Shown piece after piece: positions 18,635-28,120 of a stretch of 47,250 nt of DNA. The notes below the pieces were generated by a model, which did not search any database, was not told the origin of the DNA, and saw only the letters and a list, made by a program, of their open reading frames with translations. The position numbers and the translations under genes were made by a program. Every line of letters begins with the position of its first letter. The stretch's first letter is position 1. Location of the stretch: NCBI RefSeq assembly GCF_011045125.1, contig NZ_JAAKZF010000043.1:1-47250 (forward strand). Reading direction: 5' to 3'. This DNA is from Allomesorhizobium camelthorni. GTDB lineage: Bacteria; Pseudomonadota; Alphaproteobacteria; Rhizobiales; Rhizobiaceae.

Positions 18635-19054
18635 AAGTGCCTCCCGGTACCCAGATGGACCTAGCCTACTGGTATTCCAATAGCTTGTGAATATTAGGGC
18701 TCGTCCACGCCGAACAGGTGCGCAGTGCTTTGCGCCCTGCCGCCGTGGAAACGGGTCGCCAAAGACCGCCGCCCGGTTTTGACTTTCACAGCGCTTCTCG
18801 CAAGCCGACGTTCACTCGAGGGCAGGAGTCGGACCCGTTCCTGACCTTAGGCCGGTCCCAAGGAAGGTCTCCTTAGGTGAAGCACCGGACATCGGAAAAG
18901 AGAAAGCCGCAGACGAACCGTGACACTCGTCCACTGGCGATCGCCATCGGTGTCGCCTCTAGAAATTATGTTGCGTTCTGAAAATATTGAACCTAGAAAA
19001 TGGCAGATATGAAAAAATACGCGATGAACATTTGCATTTCGGAAAGAAGATCGC
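18635..19054. promoter_or_regulatory. intergenic region between ilvD and the lrp cluster
   Basis: About 420 bases without a gene. The right-hand 100 bases turn AT-rich (from about 18960), as expected of the promoter of the Lrp-led operon, and would also be the likely autoregulatory site of the Lrp protein. I do not see a clean -35/-10 pair. The left part holds the ilvD ribosome site and start. Confidence 0.4.
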
Positions 19055-19570
19055 TTGCGGGAACATCTAGATCAAACGGATAGAAGGCTCGTCAAGCTGC
19101 TGTCGCAAGATGCGCAAGCTGGCGTCAATCGCCTCGCCGAGAAGATGGCGATATCCGTACCGACCGTGCGTTCGCGCCTTCGCAATTTGCTCGACCGGAA
19201 CCTGATCAAAATCGTCGGACTGCTCAACCTCACCGAGCGTCCTGAATTGATCTCGGCCATCGTCGGCATCAATGCCCAAGGGCGTGGGCGCGCTCTCGAA
19301 ATCGCACGGCGGATTGCCGAACTGCCGTTTGTAAACTCCGCGTCGGTGGTCACCGGGCGCTTTGACATCATCGTCGACGTGACCGTCGCCGGCGATATCG
19401 CAGACCTCTACCGCATCACCAGCGAGCTGATCCCCGGGGTCGGCGAAGTGGGCGAAATCGTGCGCAGCGAGACCTTCGTGGTCATGGCCTCGTGCAACAG
19501 GTGGGTCAGCCTGCCGGATGGCTGCTGGTCGGACGGGGTCGAGCCGCCTGCGCGCAAGGAGCCCGCATGA
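19055..19570 (+). CDS. Lrp/AsnC-family transcriptional regulator
   Basis: A 171-residue regulator: an N-terminal helix-turn-helix (LDQTDRRLVKLLSQDAQAGV, residues 4-23, through about 52) and a C-terminal RAM ligand-binding domain (about 65-145). The start is a TTG at 19055, supported by GGAAAGAAG eight bases upstream; no ATG in frame fits better. The stop overlaps the next ATG (ATGA), so regulator and dehydrogenase are co-translated. Family members sense amino acids and usually control the neighbouring transport or catabolic genes, so this one probably responds to the substrate of the transporter downstream. Confidence 0.85.
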   Translation: MREHLDQTDRRLVKLLSQDAQAGVNRLAEKMAISVPTVRSRLRNLLDRNLIKIVGLLNLTERPELISAIVGINAQGRGRALEIARRIAELPFVNSASVVTGRFDIIVDVTVAGDIADLYRITSELIPGVGEVGEIVRSETFVVMASCNRWVSLPDGCWSDGVEPPARKEPA

Positions 19571-20739
19571 AAATTGCCGTTCTGGGCGGCCTTGGCCTGC
19601 AGGGGAGGGCGGCGATCGCCGATCTCGCCGCCAGCGCCGGCGTGGAGGAGGTGATCTGCGTCGATACCACGCCGGATGGGGCTGCACGGCTCGGCGGTCT
19701 GGCCGATCTCGGACGCGTCCGTTTTGTCGTCCCGGAAGGGCCGACCCGCATGGCGCTTGCCAAAGTGATGCAAGACGTCGACGCCGTGATCGATCTACTG
19801 CCGCTGCCGCTGATGCGCGAGGCGGTCCTCGCTGCCATCGAGACGCGAACGCCCTTGGTGACCACCAACTACGCGAAGTCCATAGCGGATCTCGCTCCGG
19901 TGGCCGATGAGGCCGGCGTCCCGATCATGACGGAATGCGGTCTCGATCCGGGCATCGACCTCGTGCTGTACGCGCGCGCTGCGCGGCAGTTCGACACCAT
20001 CACGGTGATCGATTCCTACTGCGGCGGCATCCCCGAGCCAAAGGCGAGAACGGAGCCGCTATCGTATAAAGTCAGCTGGAATCTCGACATGGTCCTGATG
20101 AGCCAGAACCGCGCCAGCGTCCTTCTCGAGGAAGGTGAGCGGGTCGAGGTTTCGGCCGGCGAGCAACACGACAATCGGTTCATCCACGAAATTTCCGTCG
20201 ACGGCCTTGGAATGCTCGAGGCGTTCCCCAACGGCGATGCGCCCCGTTACGCGGCGATGCTTCGCGCCGCTGGCGGATTGAAGCGCACCGGCCGCTACTC
20301 CTTGCGCTGGCCAGGCTGGTCAGCGTTCTGGGCACCGCTGAAGGAACTCGGCTTCCTCTCTGAAGACCCGGTGCCGGGCCTGAGCACGAGCGTCAGTCCG
20401 CGTGAATTTCTTGGCAGACTGCTCAGTCCGCAACTGCAATACGGCCAGGATGAGAAGGATCTGTGCGTGATGCGCAATGTCTTCCGCGGCATCGAAGGCG
20501 GTCGCCGCAAGACAGTGACGTCGGACTTGGTCATAGAGCGCGACCTGAGATCCGGACTGTTCGGCATGAGCCTTGGCGTGGGGTACCCAGCAAGCATCGT
20601 GGCCCAAATGCTGGCGCGGCGCGAAATCGCGCAGCCGGGCTTGCTCAACCCGATGACGCACGTGCCCGACGGGCGATTCCTGGACGAACTGGCCAGGCGG
20701 GACATCCACGTGTCCGAAACAGTCACGTGGGATTCCTAG
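19567..20739 (+). CDS. saccharopine dehydrogenase-like NAD(P)-dependent enzyme
   Basis: A 390-residue protein with an N-terminal Rossmann fold (KIAVLGGLGLQGRAAIADLA) and a C-terminal domain resembling saccharopine dehydrogenase/reductase (LYS9 type). CGLDPGIDLVLYARA and DSYCGGIPEP are family-like. It would oxidise or reduce an N-substituted amino acid, with NAD(P) as cofactor. The ATG at 19567 overlaps the lrp stop; the longer frame from 19492 lies inside lrp and is rejected. Read with an amino-acid transporter, it probably acts on the imported compound or its product. Substrate not known. Confidence 0.75.
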   Translation: MKIAVLGGLGLQGRAAIADLAASAGVEEVICVDTTPDGAARLGGLADLGRVRFVVPEGPTRMALAKVMQDVDAVIDLLPLPLMREAVLAAIETRTPLVTTNYAKSIADLAPVADEAGVPIMTECGLDPGIDLVLYARAARQFDTITVIDSYCGGIPEPKARTEPLSYKVSWNLDMVLMSQNRASVLLEEGERVEVSAGEQHDNRFIHEISVDGLGMLEAFPNGDAPRYAAMLRAAGGLKRTGRYSLRWPGWSAFWAPLKELGFLSEDPVPGLSTSVSPREFLGRLLSPQLQYGQDEKDLCVMRNVFRGIEGGRRKTVTSDLVIERDLRSGLFGMSLGVGYPASIVAQMLARREIAQPGLLNPMTHVPDGRFLDELARRDIHVSETVTWDS

Positions 20740-20842
20740 AGCAGGACGAGATTTTCGGGCGAGCGGTCGGCAAGATGGCTGACGTCGCCGAAAAGAAGGC
20801 CCAAGAGGGGCGGAACATAAACGAAACAAGGAGGAACACCCA

Positions 20843-21631
20843 ATGAAGATTGCCAATCTGTTCGTTGCAGGCCTTGCGCTGCTGAGTATCACTGGTACCG
20901 CGAGCGCCGGAACGCTTGACGACATTACCGCGCGAGGAGAGCTGCGCGTTGCGGTGCAGACCCAGGGACCTCCGTTCTCTATGGTCGATGCCGCCGGCGC
21001 GCGAACCGGCAGTGCCGTCGAACTCGCCGAGCTGATGGCGACGGAGATGGGCGTGAAGATCACTTTCCTGGATTTCGACTGGGACGGCCTGATCCCGGCC
21101 CTCATGTCCGGCAAGGCCGACCTCTTGGTCGCGGACATGACGCCAACCTTGCCAAGGGCGATGAAGGTCGCTTTCACCAAACCGTTCATGTTCACGGGCA
21201 GCACCGTCTTCACCAAAGCAGGCGGCAAGTTTGGTTCGACTGAATCCTGCGGCGCGGCCGGCACGAAGATCGCCGTGCTTTTGGGTGCTACCGGAGAGAA
21301 GGAGGCGAAGAAGGCCTTCCCGGAAGCCGACATCAAGAGCTACAAGGGCGGCGGCCCGCTCCTGCTTGACGCGGTCAACAACGGCCAGGCCGATTGCGGC
21401 GTTAACGATGTCTCAGCGGTCAAGGGCCAGTCGACCGCTTATCCGGCGGGGACATTCACCATCATGCCGGAGATGCTGTCGAAGGAGCCGCTCGCCTTCG
21501 CCACACGCTACGATTCGCAGGACCTTCTGATCTGGATGAACCTGTTCCTCGACCAGGTTGCCCTCGACGGCCGTCTACAGACGAACCTCGACTACTGGGT
21601 CAATTCGGACGACTGGAAGAAAGACCACTAG
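20843..21631 (+). CDS. polar amino-acid ABC transporter, periplasmic binding protein
   Basis: A 262-residue family 3 solute-binding protein. It opens with a signal peptide (MKIANLFVAGLALLSITG, cleavage likely after TASA), then GELRVAVQTQGPPFSMVDA and LDFDWDGLIPALMSGKADLL, typical of the two-lobed fold. Two cysteines (CGAAGTK and ADCGVN) could form a disulphide. AAGGAGG precedes the ATG. It starts 103 bases after the dehydrogenase gene and delivers the substrate to the two permeases below. The ligand is likely an amino acid; it cannot be named from sequence. Confidence 0.87.
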   Translation: MKIANLFVAGLALLSITGTASAGTLDDITARGELRVAVQTQGPPFSMVDAAGARTGSAVELAELMATEMGVKITFLDFDWDGLIPALMSGKADLLVADMTPTLPRAMKVAFTKPFMFTGSTVFTKAGGKFGSTESCGAAGTKIAVLLGATGEKEAKKAFPEADIKSYKGGGPLLLDAVNNGQADCGVNDVSAVKGQSTAYPAGTFTIMPEMLSKEPLAFATRYDSQDLLIWMNLFLDQVALDGRLQTNLDYWVNSDDWKKDH

Positions 21632-21733
21632 CGGACAATAAGGTTCGGACGGTTTCGCGCGGTCTTCGGATCGTAGATCCCATCCGATCGTTCGCATCAC
21701 GGCGTCGCGCAGTCGCCTGAGAGATCGCCCAGT

Positions 21734-22411
21734 ATGCTCGAAAACTTCAGCTTCCGCACCATTGTCGAGTACCTGCCCCTGTTTGGGCAGGGCCTCGTCG
21801 CAACGGTGTGGTTGTCGCTGGTTTCATTTGTCGGGGCGCTCGCCGTCGGAATCGTACTTTGTGCGATGAACCTGCAGCGCGGGCGGCTCCTGCAGGCCCC
21901 GGCGAAAATCTATATCGACGCCATCCGGGCGACGCCTTTGCTGGTGCAGCTCTATTTCCTCTATTTTGGGCTGCCTCGGCTCGGTATCATTCTGCCGGAA
22001 TTCGTCGTCGGAATCCTCGCCCTCGCGCTGAACAGCGGGGCTTACCTCGCCGAGATCATTCGGGCCGGCATTCTGTCTATCTCGCGCGGGCAGGTCGAGG
22101 CCGGCGTTGCCTCGGGCATGACCTATGTCCAGCGAATGCGCCTCGTCATCCTGCCGCAGGCCTTTCGGGTGACTATTCCGCCCCTGCTCGGGCAAGCCAT
22201 CGTGCTGGTGAAGGATTCGGCGCTGCTGTCCCTGATATCAGTTGCGGAATTGACACGTGCCGGCCAGCTTCTCGCTTCGGATCGGTTCATGCCGGCCGAA
22301 GGTTTCATCACCACGGCGGCGTGCTACCTCGTGCTTTATTACGGCCTCAAGGGCCTCGCAGGCTTGTCCGAGTGGTGGCTCGGCTTGCGACCAATGGGGA
22401 GCCGCGCATGA
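21734..22411 (+). CDS. polar amino-acid ABC transporter permease (first)
   Basis: A 225-residue HisM/GltK-type inner-membrane permease with five hydrophobic segments. The cytoplasmic coupling loop is visible as ISRGQVEAGVASGMTYVQRM and the family stretch VILPQAFRVTIPPLLGQ follows. It pairs with the next gene, whose ATG overlaps this stop, so the transporter probably uses a heterodimeric channel. Intact. Confidence 0.88.
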   Translation: MLENFSFRTIVEYLPLFGQGLVATVWLSLVSFVGALAVGIVLCAMNLQRGRLLQAPAKIYIDAIRATPLLVQLYFLYFGLPRLGIILPEFVVGILALALNSGAYLAEIIRAGILSISRGQVEAGVASGMTYVQRMRLVILPQAFRVTIPPLLGQAIVLVKDSALLSLISVAELTRAGQLLASDRFMPAEGFITTAACYLVLYYGLKGLAGLSEWWLGLRPMGSRA

Positions 22412-23082
22412 TTTGGGAACAACTTCAGGATCTCATCAGGAGCTATCCGCTGGCGCTGCGCGGCCTTGGCATGACCGTCATGCTGTCGCTCATCAGCCTC
22501 GTGCTCGGCACGCTGCTCGGCTTCGGCCTGGGCGTGCTGAGAGCGACCGGAAATCGCTTCATCAGCGCCGCCATCGGCACCTGGGTCGATCTGATCCGGG
22601 GAACGCCATTCCTTGTGCAGATATTCCTGATTTTCTTCATCCTGCCCGAACTCGGGGTAGAACTGGATGCGTTTACCGCCGGGATCATCGGGCTGACAAA
22701 TCTGGCTGCCTGTTTCATCTGCGAGATCGTGGTTGCCGGCATTCGCGCGGTTCCCAAGGGCCAAATCGAGGCGGCCCTCGCGTCGGGTCTGTCGCTATGG
22801 CAGCGCATGCGGCAAGTCGTGTTGCCGCAGGCCATGCGCGTGGTTCTGCCGCCGCTCGTCGGGCAATATGTCCTGCTCATCAAGGATTCGTCCGTCGTCT
22901 CCGCCATCGGGCTGACGGACCTCACAAGGGTGGGCTGGCTTGCGGTGCAGCGGGTTCCCAATGGCCTGCTTGTTTTTGCCATTGTCGGCGTCGGCTACTT
23001 TCTCGTGTGCTACCCGCTCATCCTGCTGGCTCGCCGGCTGGAGCGCCGTATGAGCGCCGCCCATGGCGAGGTGAAATTGTGA
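22408..23082 (+). CDS. polar amino-acid ABC transporter permease (second)
   Basis: A 224-residue permease starting [39 protein letters not shown] is the EAA coupling loop, followed by [18 protein letters not shown]. The start at 22408 is fixed by the ATGA overlap with the preceding gene; the longer frame from 21808 only shadows the first permease. It would form the translocation pore with that protein. Intact. Confidence 0.88.
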   Translation: MIWEQLQDLIRSYPLALRGLGMTVMLSLISLVLGTLLGFGLGVLRATGNRFISAAIGTWVDLIRGTPFLVQIFLIFFILPELGVELDAFTAGIIGLTNLAACFICEIVVAGIRAVPKGQIEAALASGLSLWQRMRQVVLPQAMRVVLPPLVGQYVLLIKDSSVVSAIGLTDLTRVGWLAVQRVPNGLLVFAIVGVGYFLVCYPLILLARRLERRMSAAHGEVKL

Positions 23083-23119
23083 GCACCACCCGAGGTTCCA
23101 TCAAGGAAGGCAGCCAAGC

Positions 23120-23848
23120 GTGATCGAGTTTCGTGGCGTCAACAAATGGTTCGGACCACTTCATGTGCTCAAGGACATCACCCTCAGCGTCGAGCCGCGC
23201 GAGGTGGTCGTCGTTTGTGGTCCCAGCGGCTCGGGCAAGAGCACCCTGATCCGCTGCATCAACGGCCTCGAGGCGACACAGGACGGCGATCTCGTCGTCG
23301 ACGACAAACGTGTCGGCGATCCCGCAACCAATATGACGCTGTTACGCACCGAGATCGGCTTCGTCTTCCAGCAATTCAATCTCTATCCGCACAAGACCGC
23401 GCTCGAGAATGTCACGCTTGCCCCGACCCATGTCCGAAAGACGCCCCGCGCCGAGGCGGAGAAAGCCGGACGCGAGCTGCTCGCCAAGGTCGGGCTCGCC
23501 GACAAATTCAATGCCTATCCGTCGGAACTTTCCGGCGGACAGCAGCAGCGGGTGGCGATCGCCCGGTGCCTCGGAATGCGACCGAAAATCATGCTGTTCG
23601 ATGAGCCGACATCGGCGCTCGATCCCGAAATGATCAGCGAAGTGCTCGACGTGATGATCGCCGTCGCCGAAGAGGGGATGACGATGATGGTGGTCACCCA
23701 TGAGATGGGTTTTGCCCGCAGGGTCGCGCAACGAGTGGTGTTCATGGACCAAGGCGCTATCGTCGAAAGCGGCACGCCGGAGGAATTCTTCTCCGCCCCC
23801 CGGACCGACCGCAGCCGCGCCTTCCTGAGCAAAATCTTGCGTCACTGA
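23120..23848 (+). CDS. polar amino-acid ABC transporter ATP-binding protein
   Basis: A 242-residue GlnQ/HisP-type ATPase. Walker A is GPSGSGKST, the signature is [15 protein letters not shown], Walker B is [12 protein letters not shown], and the switch histidine sits in [19 protein letters not shown] lies upstream of the start. It completes the uptake system; gene order is binding protein, permease, permease, ATPase. The second, minus-strand system in this window has the same parts but is clearly a different paralogue. Confidence 0.92.
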   Translation: MIEFRGVNKWFGPLHVLKDITLSVEPREVVVVCGPSGSGKSTLIRCINGLEATQDGDLVVDDKRVGDPATNMTLLRTEIGFVFQQFNLYPHKTALENVTLAPTHVRKTPRAEAEKAGRELLAKVGLADKFNAYPSELSGGQQQRVAIARCLGMRPKIMLFDEPTSALDPEMISEVLDVMIAVAEEGMTMMVVTHEMGFARRVAQRVVFMDQGAIVESGTPEEFFSAPRTDRSRAFLSKILRH

Positions 23849-24115
23849 ACAGTGGCGGCACCGCACTATCGATTCCTGACACTCAATCATTCGCCCTATG
23901 TGGGGCGCGCTGAGCGGAGGAAGAACCATCCCGCGAACGGCTGCTCCCGGATGCACCTGCCTCGTCCGGGCGAGTCGAATCAAGGGCCCTTCCCACGCCC
24001 TTTTAGGACCTTCCCGCGTGTAAAGCCTAAAGCCGACAAGGCTGGCGCATCTTTGATGGACGCCCGACGGGGTTCGTTGTAACCATCCGACCGCTTGATT
24101 TTGAGGAGACGCAGC

Positions 24116-24496
24116 ATGGACCGATTCACCGGCGGTTGTCTGTGCGGCAACGTCCGAATTGTGGCGTCGGGACTCCCTAAACGGGTCGGCCTTTGTCACT
24201 GTCTCGACTGCCGTAAGCATCATGGGGCCCTTTTTTACGCTGCCGCGGTGTTTCCTCAGGATGCGGTGACGATCGATGGCGAAACACGCGACTACGCCGG
24301 CCGGTTTTTCTGTCCCCGCTGCGGCTCGTCCGTTTTCGCGCGCAGTGCAGATGAAACCGAAGTGCACCTGGGATCCCTGGATGCCCCTGACCAGCTGATG
24401 CCAACCTACGAGAGCTGGATCGTCCGTCGCGAGTCCTGGTTGCCGCCGTTTCCGCTCGCGAGACGATACGACCACGATCGTGACGAGTGGCTTTGA
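24116..24496 (+). CDS. GFA-family zinc protein
   Basis: A 126-residue GFA (glutathione-dependent formaldehyde-activating, CENP-V) family protein. Zinc ligands are seen in CLCGNVRIVA, CHCLDCRKHHG and CPRCGSSVF. Members bind small thiol adducts, but most have no proven reaction. The ATG at 24116 has GAGGAG just upstream. It stands alone, 268 bases after the ABC operon. Confidence 0.85.
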   Translation: MDRFTGGCLCGNVRIVASGLPKRVGLCHCLDCRKHHGALFYAAAVFPQDAVTIDGETRDYAGRFFCPRCGSSVFARSADETEVHLGSLDAPDQLMPTYESWIVRRESWLPPFPLARRYDHDRDEWL

Positions 24497-24815
24497 GGAG
24501 TAGCTCGCACGAACGGTGCGAAGGTACCGTTACATAGCCGGAAGCTCCGCTCACCCTTTCTGCGACCGTTGGCGGTGGCCGAAGGAGAGCAGGGCAAAGG
24601 ACACGGGAAAAGCTGAACCGGGGCCGTTGGACCAGTTAGTGCAACAGTTGCAGATCAACTGGGCGCTCAGAAGCGCGAGCACGCTCGCCAGAGAAGTCTA
24701 GAAGGGCAACAGGACGGTGCGGTGCAGGGCACGAAGTTGTCCGACGTCTCTGCTGCTGGGGCGTAGATTGCCGACGCAGGCCTCGCGGGGTGCTAGGCGA
24801 CAAGTCGCACACACC
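24497..24815. other. gene-free stretch
   Basis: No supported gene. A short plus-strand frame ends LDQLVQQLQINWALRSASTL before TAG at about 24700, but it has no good start, so I do not call it. Confidence 0.35.
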
Positions 24816-24847
24816 AGAGGCGGGTGATGAACCCGCCTCTTCTTTTT
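24816..24847 (+). terminator. strong hairpin with T-tract
   Basis: AGAGGCGGGT at 24816-24825 and ACCCGCCTCT at 24831-24840 make a perfect ten-base stem with a GATGA loop, followed by TCTTTTT. The T-rich side lies on the plus strand, so as a Rho-independent terminator it serves rightward transcription, although the closest gene end is that of the minus-strand mucR homologue. Confidence 0.75.
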
Positions 24848-24852
24848 GCCGA

Positions 24853-25326
24853 CTAGGCGGCGGCTTTCCTGCGCGCCCGCTTTACAGGTTCCGCTGCCTT
24901 GGGCTTGCGGCCGAGCCCCATCTTCTTGGCGAGTTCCGAACGTGTCGCCGCGTAGGACGGAGCGACCATCGGGTAGTCGGCCGGCAGGTTCCACTTCGCC
25001 CGGTATTCTTCAGGCGTTATCCCAAAAGTTGTCTTCAAATGCCGCTTCAGGGATTTGAACTTCTTCCCGTCATCGAGGCAGACTATGTACTCGGGGGTCA
25101 CCGATTTCTTGATGGGAACAGCGGGTACAAGCTTTTCTACCGGCTCAGTCGCGGAACCATTCGTAAGTCGAACCAAAGACTGGTGGACCTGCGCGATCAG
25201 AGCGGGCAAATCCGACACCGGAACCGGGTTGTTCGAGACATAGGCTGAGATCACGCCTGCGGTCAGCCCGATGGGGTCGGTGTTGTTGAAGTCGTCAGTC
25301 AAATCGGAATTCCTTGTATTATTCAT
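24853..25326 (-). CDS. MucR/Ros-family transcriptional regulator
   Basis: A 157-residue Ros/MucR-type DNA-binding protein. The N-terminal half (about 1-70) is the oligomerisation region (LTAGVISAYVSNNPVPVSDL), and the C-terminal half carries YIVCLDDGKKFKSLKRHL followed by ITPEEYRAKWNLP. The second Cys of the usual C-x2-C pair is Asp here, so zinc may not be bound; Mesorhizobium homologues without zinc are known. Such proteins silence AT-rich DNA and control exopolysaccharide, motility and symbiosis genes. The ATG at 25326 fits the family start; the longer frame is less likely. The basic tail (RKPKAAEPVKRARRKAAA) is typical. Confidence 0.87.
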   Translation of the reverse strand: MNNTRNSDLTDDFNNTDPIGLTAGVISAYVSNNPVPVSDLPALIAQVHQSLVRLTNGSATEPVEKLVPAVPIKKSVTPEYIVCLDDGKKFKSLKRHLKTTFGITPEEYRAKWNLPADYPMVAPSYAATRSELAKKMGLGRKPKAAEPVKRARRKAAA

Positions 25327-25494
25327 AAAGATCGCCCAGCGCGTAGATATTGCTGATTGGCTAGGATGCAACCCTATCGGGGTACTGATAACGAAGTCCA
25401 ATTGACGCGCTGGCATAGTTTCGAGGCCCAGTAAGTTGGCGCTGCTCGACTCTGGACCGCCAAACTGTTTTGATTGGCCTCTCGTGGGGGAATC

Positions 25495-25779
25495 ATGGGG
25501 ATTAAAGGCCTGCTGGCTGCGCTGGGCTGCGCTTGCCTGCTATCATTATCACATGCGGTGGCTGACGTACCGCGATTGGTGCCGCCGTCGTCTTCGGACG
25601 AATACCGTGGAAGCCTATTCCGAACCAGGGATGCTGCAAAACATGTTCCAAGGGCAAGGCTTGCGGCGATAGCTGTATCGCGAGGGATCGCCGTTGCACA
25701 AAAGGGAAGGGGTGTGCCTGCGATGGGTAGGCGGGTCCGCGGACAATCAGGCCTCTCGAGGACCCGTGGGACGATATAG
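25495..25779 (+). CDS. possible small exported protein, uncertain
   Basis: From the ATG at 25495 the frame reads MGIKGLLAALGCACLLSLSH, which looks like a signal peptide, with cleavage possible near HAVADVPRL. The remaining 70 residues are basic with no family I recognise, and the second half looks unlike a real protein (RVRGQSGLSRTRG), so the gene may be truncated or degraded. The start is weakly supported by GTGGGGGAATC. Confidence 0.3.
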   Translation: MGIKGLLAALGCACLLSLSHAVADVPRLVPPSSSDEYRGSLFRTRDAAKHVPRARLAAIAVSRGIAVAQKGRGVPAMGRRVRGQSGLSRTRGTI

Positions 25780-25933
25780 GCTCGGTTCAGGCATCAGTGA
25801 TAGTCGAGATAGAGCATCTTCCAGTGTATTGTCATGCGGGTTGGCTTTTGACTACGAGAGCAGCTCGAACACGATCTCGTTGGTTTCGCGGCCTTCGACC
25901 TCCCAAATATGAGTCGCGTAGCCGCAAAATCTG

Positions 25934-26662
25934 CTAATGGTCGCCGCCTCGCGCTAGAAACCGTTTGAGTCGGGGGTGCTCTGGAGTGTTTAACACAATC
26001 CTGGGCGCACCGCTTTCCGCTATCTTGCCACCGTCCATGAACCAGACCGTGTCAGCCACCTCGCGAGCAAACCCGATCTCGTGGGTGACGACAATCATGG
26101 TCATCCCGCTTTTTGCGAGTGCCTTCATGACATGAAGGACCCCGCCCACCTTTTCTGGATCAAGCGCGCTGGTCGGCTCGTCAAACAGCATGATCTCAGG
26201 ATCCAGCGCCAAGGCACGAGCGATCGCAACTCTCTGGCGCTGACCTCCCGAGAGCTTCGCTGGCAGGGCGTCGGCTTTGTCAGCAAGGCCTACCCTGGCG
26301 AGTTCTCGGACGCCCCGCTCCTTGGCTTCCGTCCTCGGAATCCTCCTCAACCGTTCCAAGCCAAGGGTGATGTTGCCGAGAGCGGTCAGGTGAGGGAACA
26401 GGTTGTATGCTTGGAACACAAAGCCGATCCGCTGCCGCAGCCGATTGATATTCACCTCCCGTGAGGCGACGTCGACATCGCCGACGAAGATTCTTCCGCG
26501 TTGGATTGGCTCCAAACGGGTGATTGTGCGGATCAAAGTTGATTTACCCGACCCAGACGGGCCGAGAACGACGGTTACCTCGCCACGATTGACCTCGCCC
26601 GAGACGCCAGCAAGCACCTGATGTGAGCCGAACCACTTCTCTACGTTTTCAAATTTGATCAT
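25934..26662 (-). CDS. polar amino-acid ABC transporter ATP-binding protein (second system)
   Basis: A 242-residue GlnQ-type ATPase with GPSGSGKST (Walker A), [15 protein letters not shown] (signature), [12 protein letters not shown] (Walker B) and [10 protein letters not shown] (switch). It overlaps the preceding permease by four bases, so it is the last gene of the seven-part minus-strand operon. It shares its architecture with the 23120-23848 ATPase but differs throughout, so it is not a recent copy. Intact. Confidence 0.92.
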   Translation of the reverse strand: MIKFENVEKWFGSHQVLAGVSGEVNRGEVTVVLGPSGSGKSTLIRTITRLEPIQRGRIFVGDVDVASREVNINRLRQRIGFVFQAYNLFPHLTALGNITLGLERLRRIPRTEAKERGVRELARVGLADKADALPAKLSGGQRQRVAIARALALDPEIMLFDEPTSALDPEKVGGVLHVMKALAKSGMTMIVVTHEIGFAREVADTVWFMDGGKIAESGAPRIVLNTPEHPRLKRFLARGGDH

Positions 26663-27375
26663 GCGGGTACCGCAGCGATGCTGAGCCCACTGCCGCGTTC
26701 GGCAGCGATCCGGCGCTCAAGCAACCGTGCTACCGAAGTCAGCGTGAAGCAGAGGGCGAAATACGTGAGTGCGAGCAGCCCATAGACTTCGAACGGCTGT
26801 GTCATCAATTGGTTGTTCACCTGGGCGGCGGCGAAAGTTAACTCGTTGGCGCTTATGACATAACCGAGCGACGTCTCTTTAATAGTCGAGACGAACTGGC
26901 TGACCATACTCGGCAGCATGTTATACAGCGCTTGCGGTAGCACGACACGAAATGTTGTTGGGAAATAGCCTAGCCCGAGTGCTTTGGCAGCCTCCACCTG
27001 GCCCTTCGGAAGCCCCTGGATACCGGCCCGGATGATCTCCGATAGATAGCTCGCTTCGTATATAACCAGCGTGATGACCAACGTCTCGACGCCTCCGACA
27101 GGACGGCCGATAACAAGTGGGGCGACGAAATACACCCAAAAGATAAACATGATCAGGGGCAGTCCGCGGACCACGTGCACTATCGCTGTCGCTGGCAGCC
27201 GCAGCCAGCGATAAGGACTGAGCCGGGCAAGCGCCAGCACGATCGCTAAAGGAAAGCTTAAGGAAAGCCCAAGGACGGCCATGAAGAGTGTCATCGCCAG
27301 CCCCCCGATGGGCCCGTGCGGGTATTGGCCGATGAGAAACAGGAGCCAGTTGTCCTGGAGAATCTGGAACATCAT
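26659..27375 (-). CDS. polar amino-acid ABC transporter permease (second system, B)
   Basis: A 238-residue inner-membrane permease. [20 protein letters not shown] is the coupling loop and [19 protein letters not shown] the following family stretch. Its start overlaps the stop of the other permease by four bases. Five to six membrane segments. Works with the partner permease as the channel. Intact. Confidence 0.88.
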   Translation of the reverse strand: MMFQILQDNWLLFLIGQYPHGPIGGLAMTLFMAVLGLSLSFPLAIVLALARLSPYRWLRLPATAIVHVVRGLPLIMFIFWVYFVAPLVIGRPVGGVETLVITLVIYEASYLSEIIRAGIQGLPKGQVEAAKALGLGYFPTTFRVVLPQALYNMLPSMVSQFVSTIKETSLGYVISANELTFAAAQVNNQLMTQPFEVYGLLALTYFALCFTLTSVARLLERRIAAERGSGLSIAAVPA

Positions 27376-28070
27376 CGGATCTCCAGCTTCAGCTTTCGGT
27401 CAGCGATATTGCCAATCGCCATGATGGCGAAAGAAATCCCGAGGTACACAATTGTGGCGACCGCAAACGCCTCAAAAGTCTTGAAGGTGTAGCTGTCGAC
27501 CTCCCGTGTGCGGTAGGTCAGTTCGCCGACACCAATCGCCATTGCCAGACTTGTGTTTTTGAAGAGCAATAAGGTTTGGTTGACCAACGGCGGGATGACG
27601 ATGCGGAATGCCTGCGGAAGAATGACCCAGCCCATCGCCTGCATGTAATTGAAGCCGATCGAACGGGCCGCTTCGTATTGTGTTTTCGGGATAGATTGGA
27701 TGCCGCTGCGCAAGTCCTCAGTAACGTAGGCACCGTTCGCAAGTCCCAGCGCAATGGTCGCAAGTACGAATTCGCTGTTATGGCTGTTGATCCAGTCCCG
27801 CAGGACGTCCGGAAGGAGCTCCGGTATGCCGAAATACCAGAGGAAAATCTGGACGAGCAGCGGCACGTTGCGGTGGTACTCAACATAACCAACCACAAGC
27901 CACTCGCATGGCCGAAAGGGTACCATCCGGACGAGAGTCAAGATGATACCTGTCGTCATGCCGACGAGCCAAGCGGCAGCCGTCAGAGCAATCGTTGTCG
28001 CGATGCCCCAAAGAAACCAATCCAGATATTGCCCTGAAAGGACGGCTGCCGGATCGAACACGTAGCCCAT
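27372..28070 (-). CDS. polar amino-acid ABC transporter permease (second system, A)
   Basis: A 232-residue permease with about five membrane segments. IPKTQYEAARSIGFNYMQAM is the coupling loop, then VILPQAFRIVIPPLVNQTL. The sequence is closest in style to GltJ/AatQ-type permeases of acidic amino-acid transporters, which would fit a glutamate-like substrate. It starts 50 bases downstream of the binding-protein gene. Confidence 0.88.
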   Translation of the reverse strand: MGYVFDPAAVLSGQYLDWFLWGIATTIALTAAAWLVGMTTGIILTLVRMVPFRPCEWLVVGYVEYHRNVPLLVQIFLWYFGIPELLPDVLRDWINSHNSEFVLATIALGLANGAYVTEDLRSGIQSIPKTQYEAARSIGFNYMQAMGWVILPQAFRIVIPPLVNQTLLLFKNTSLAMAIGVGELTYRTREVDSYTFKTFEAFAVATIVYLGISFAIMAIGNIADRKLKLEIR

Positions 28071-28120
28071 TGGCCCTCAACCCATATGACAGGATGAAAT
28101 GGGCCCGCCGTCCCAGCGGA

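Noticed and set aside
22257-23123. Long plus-strand frame of 288 residues in the permease region
   Set aside because: Out-of-frame shadow of the two permease genes; no hydrophobic pattern.
24516-24701. Short plus-strand frame before the terminator
   Set aside because: No start, no family; only the helical end looks like protein.
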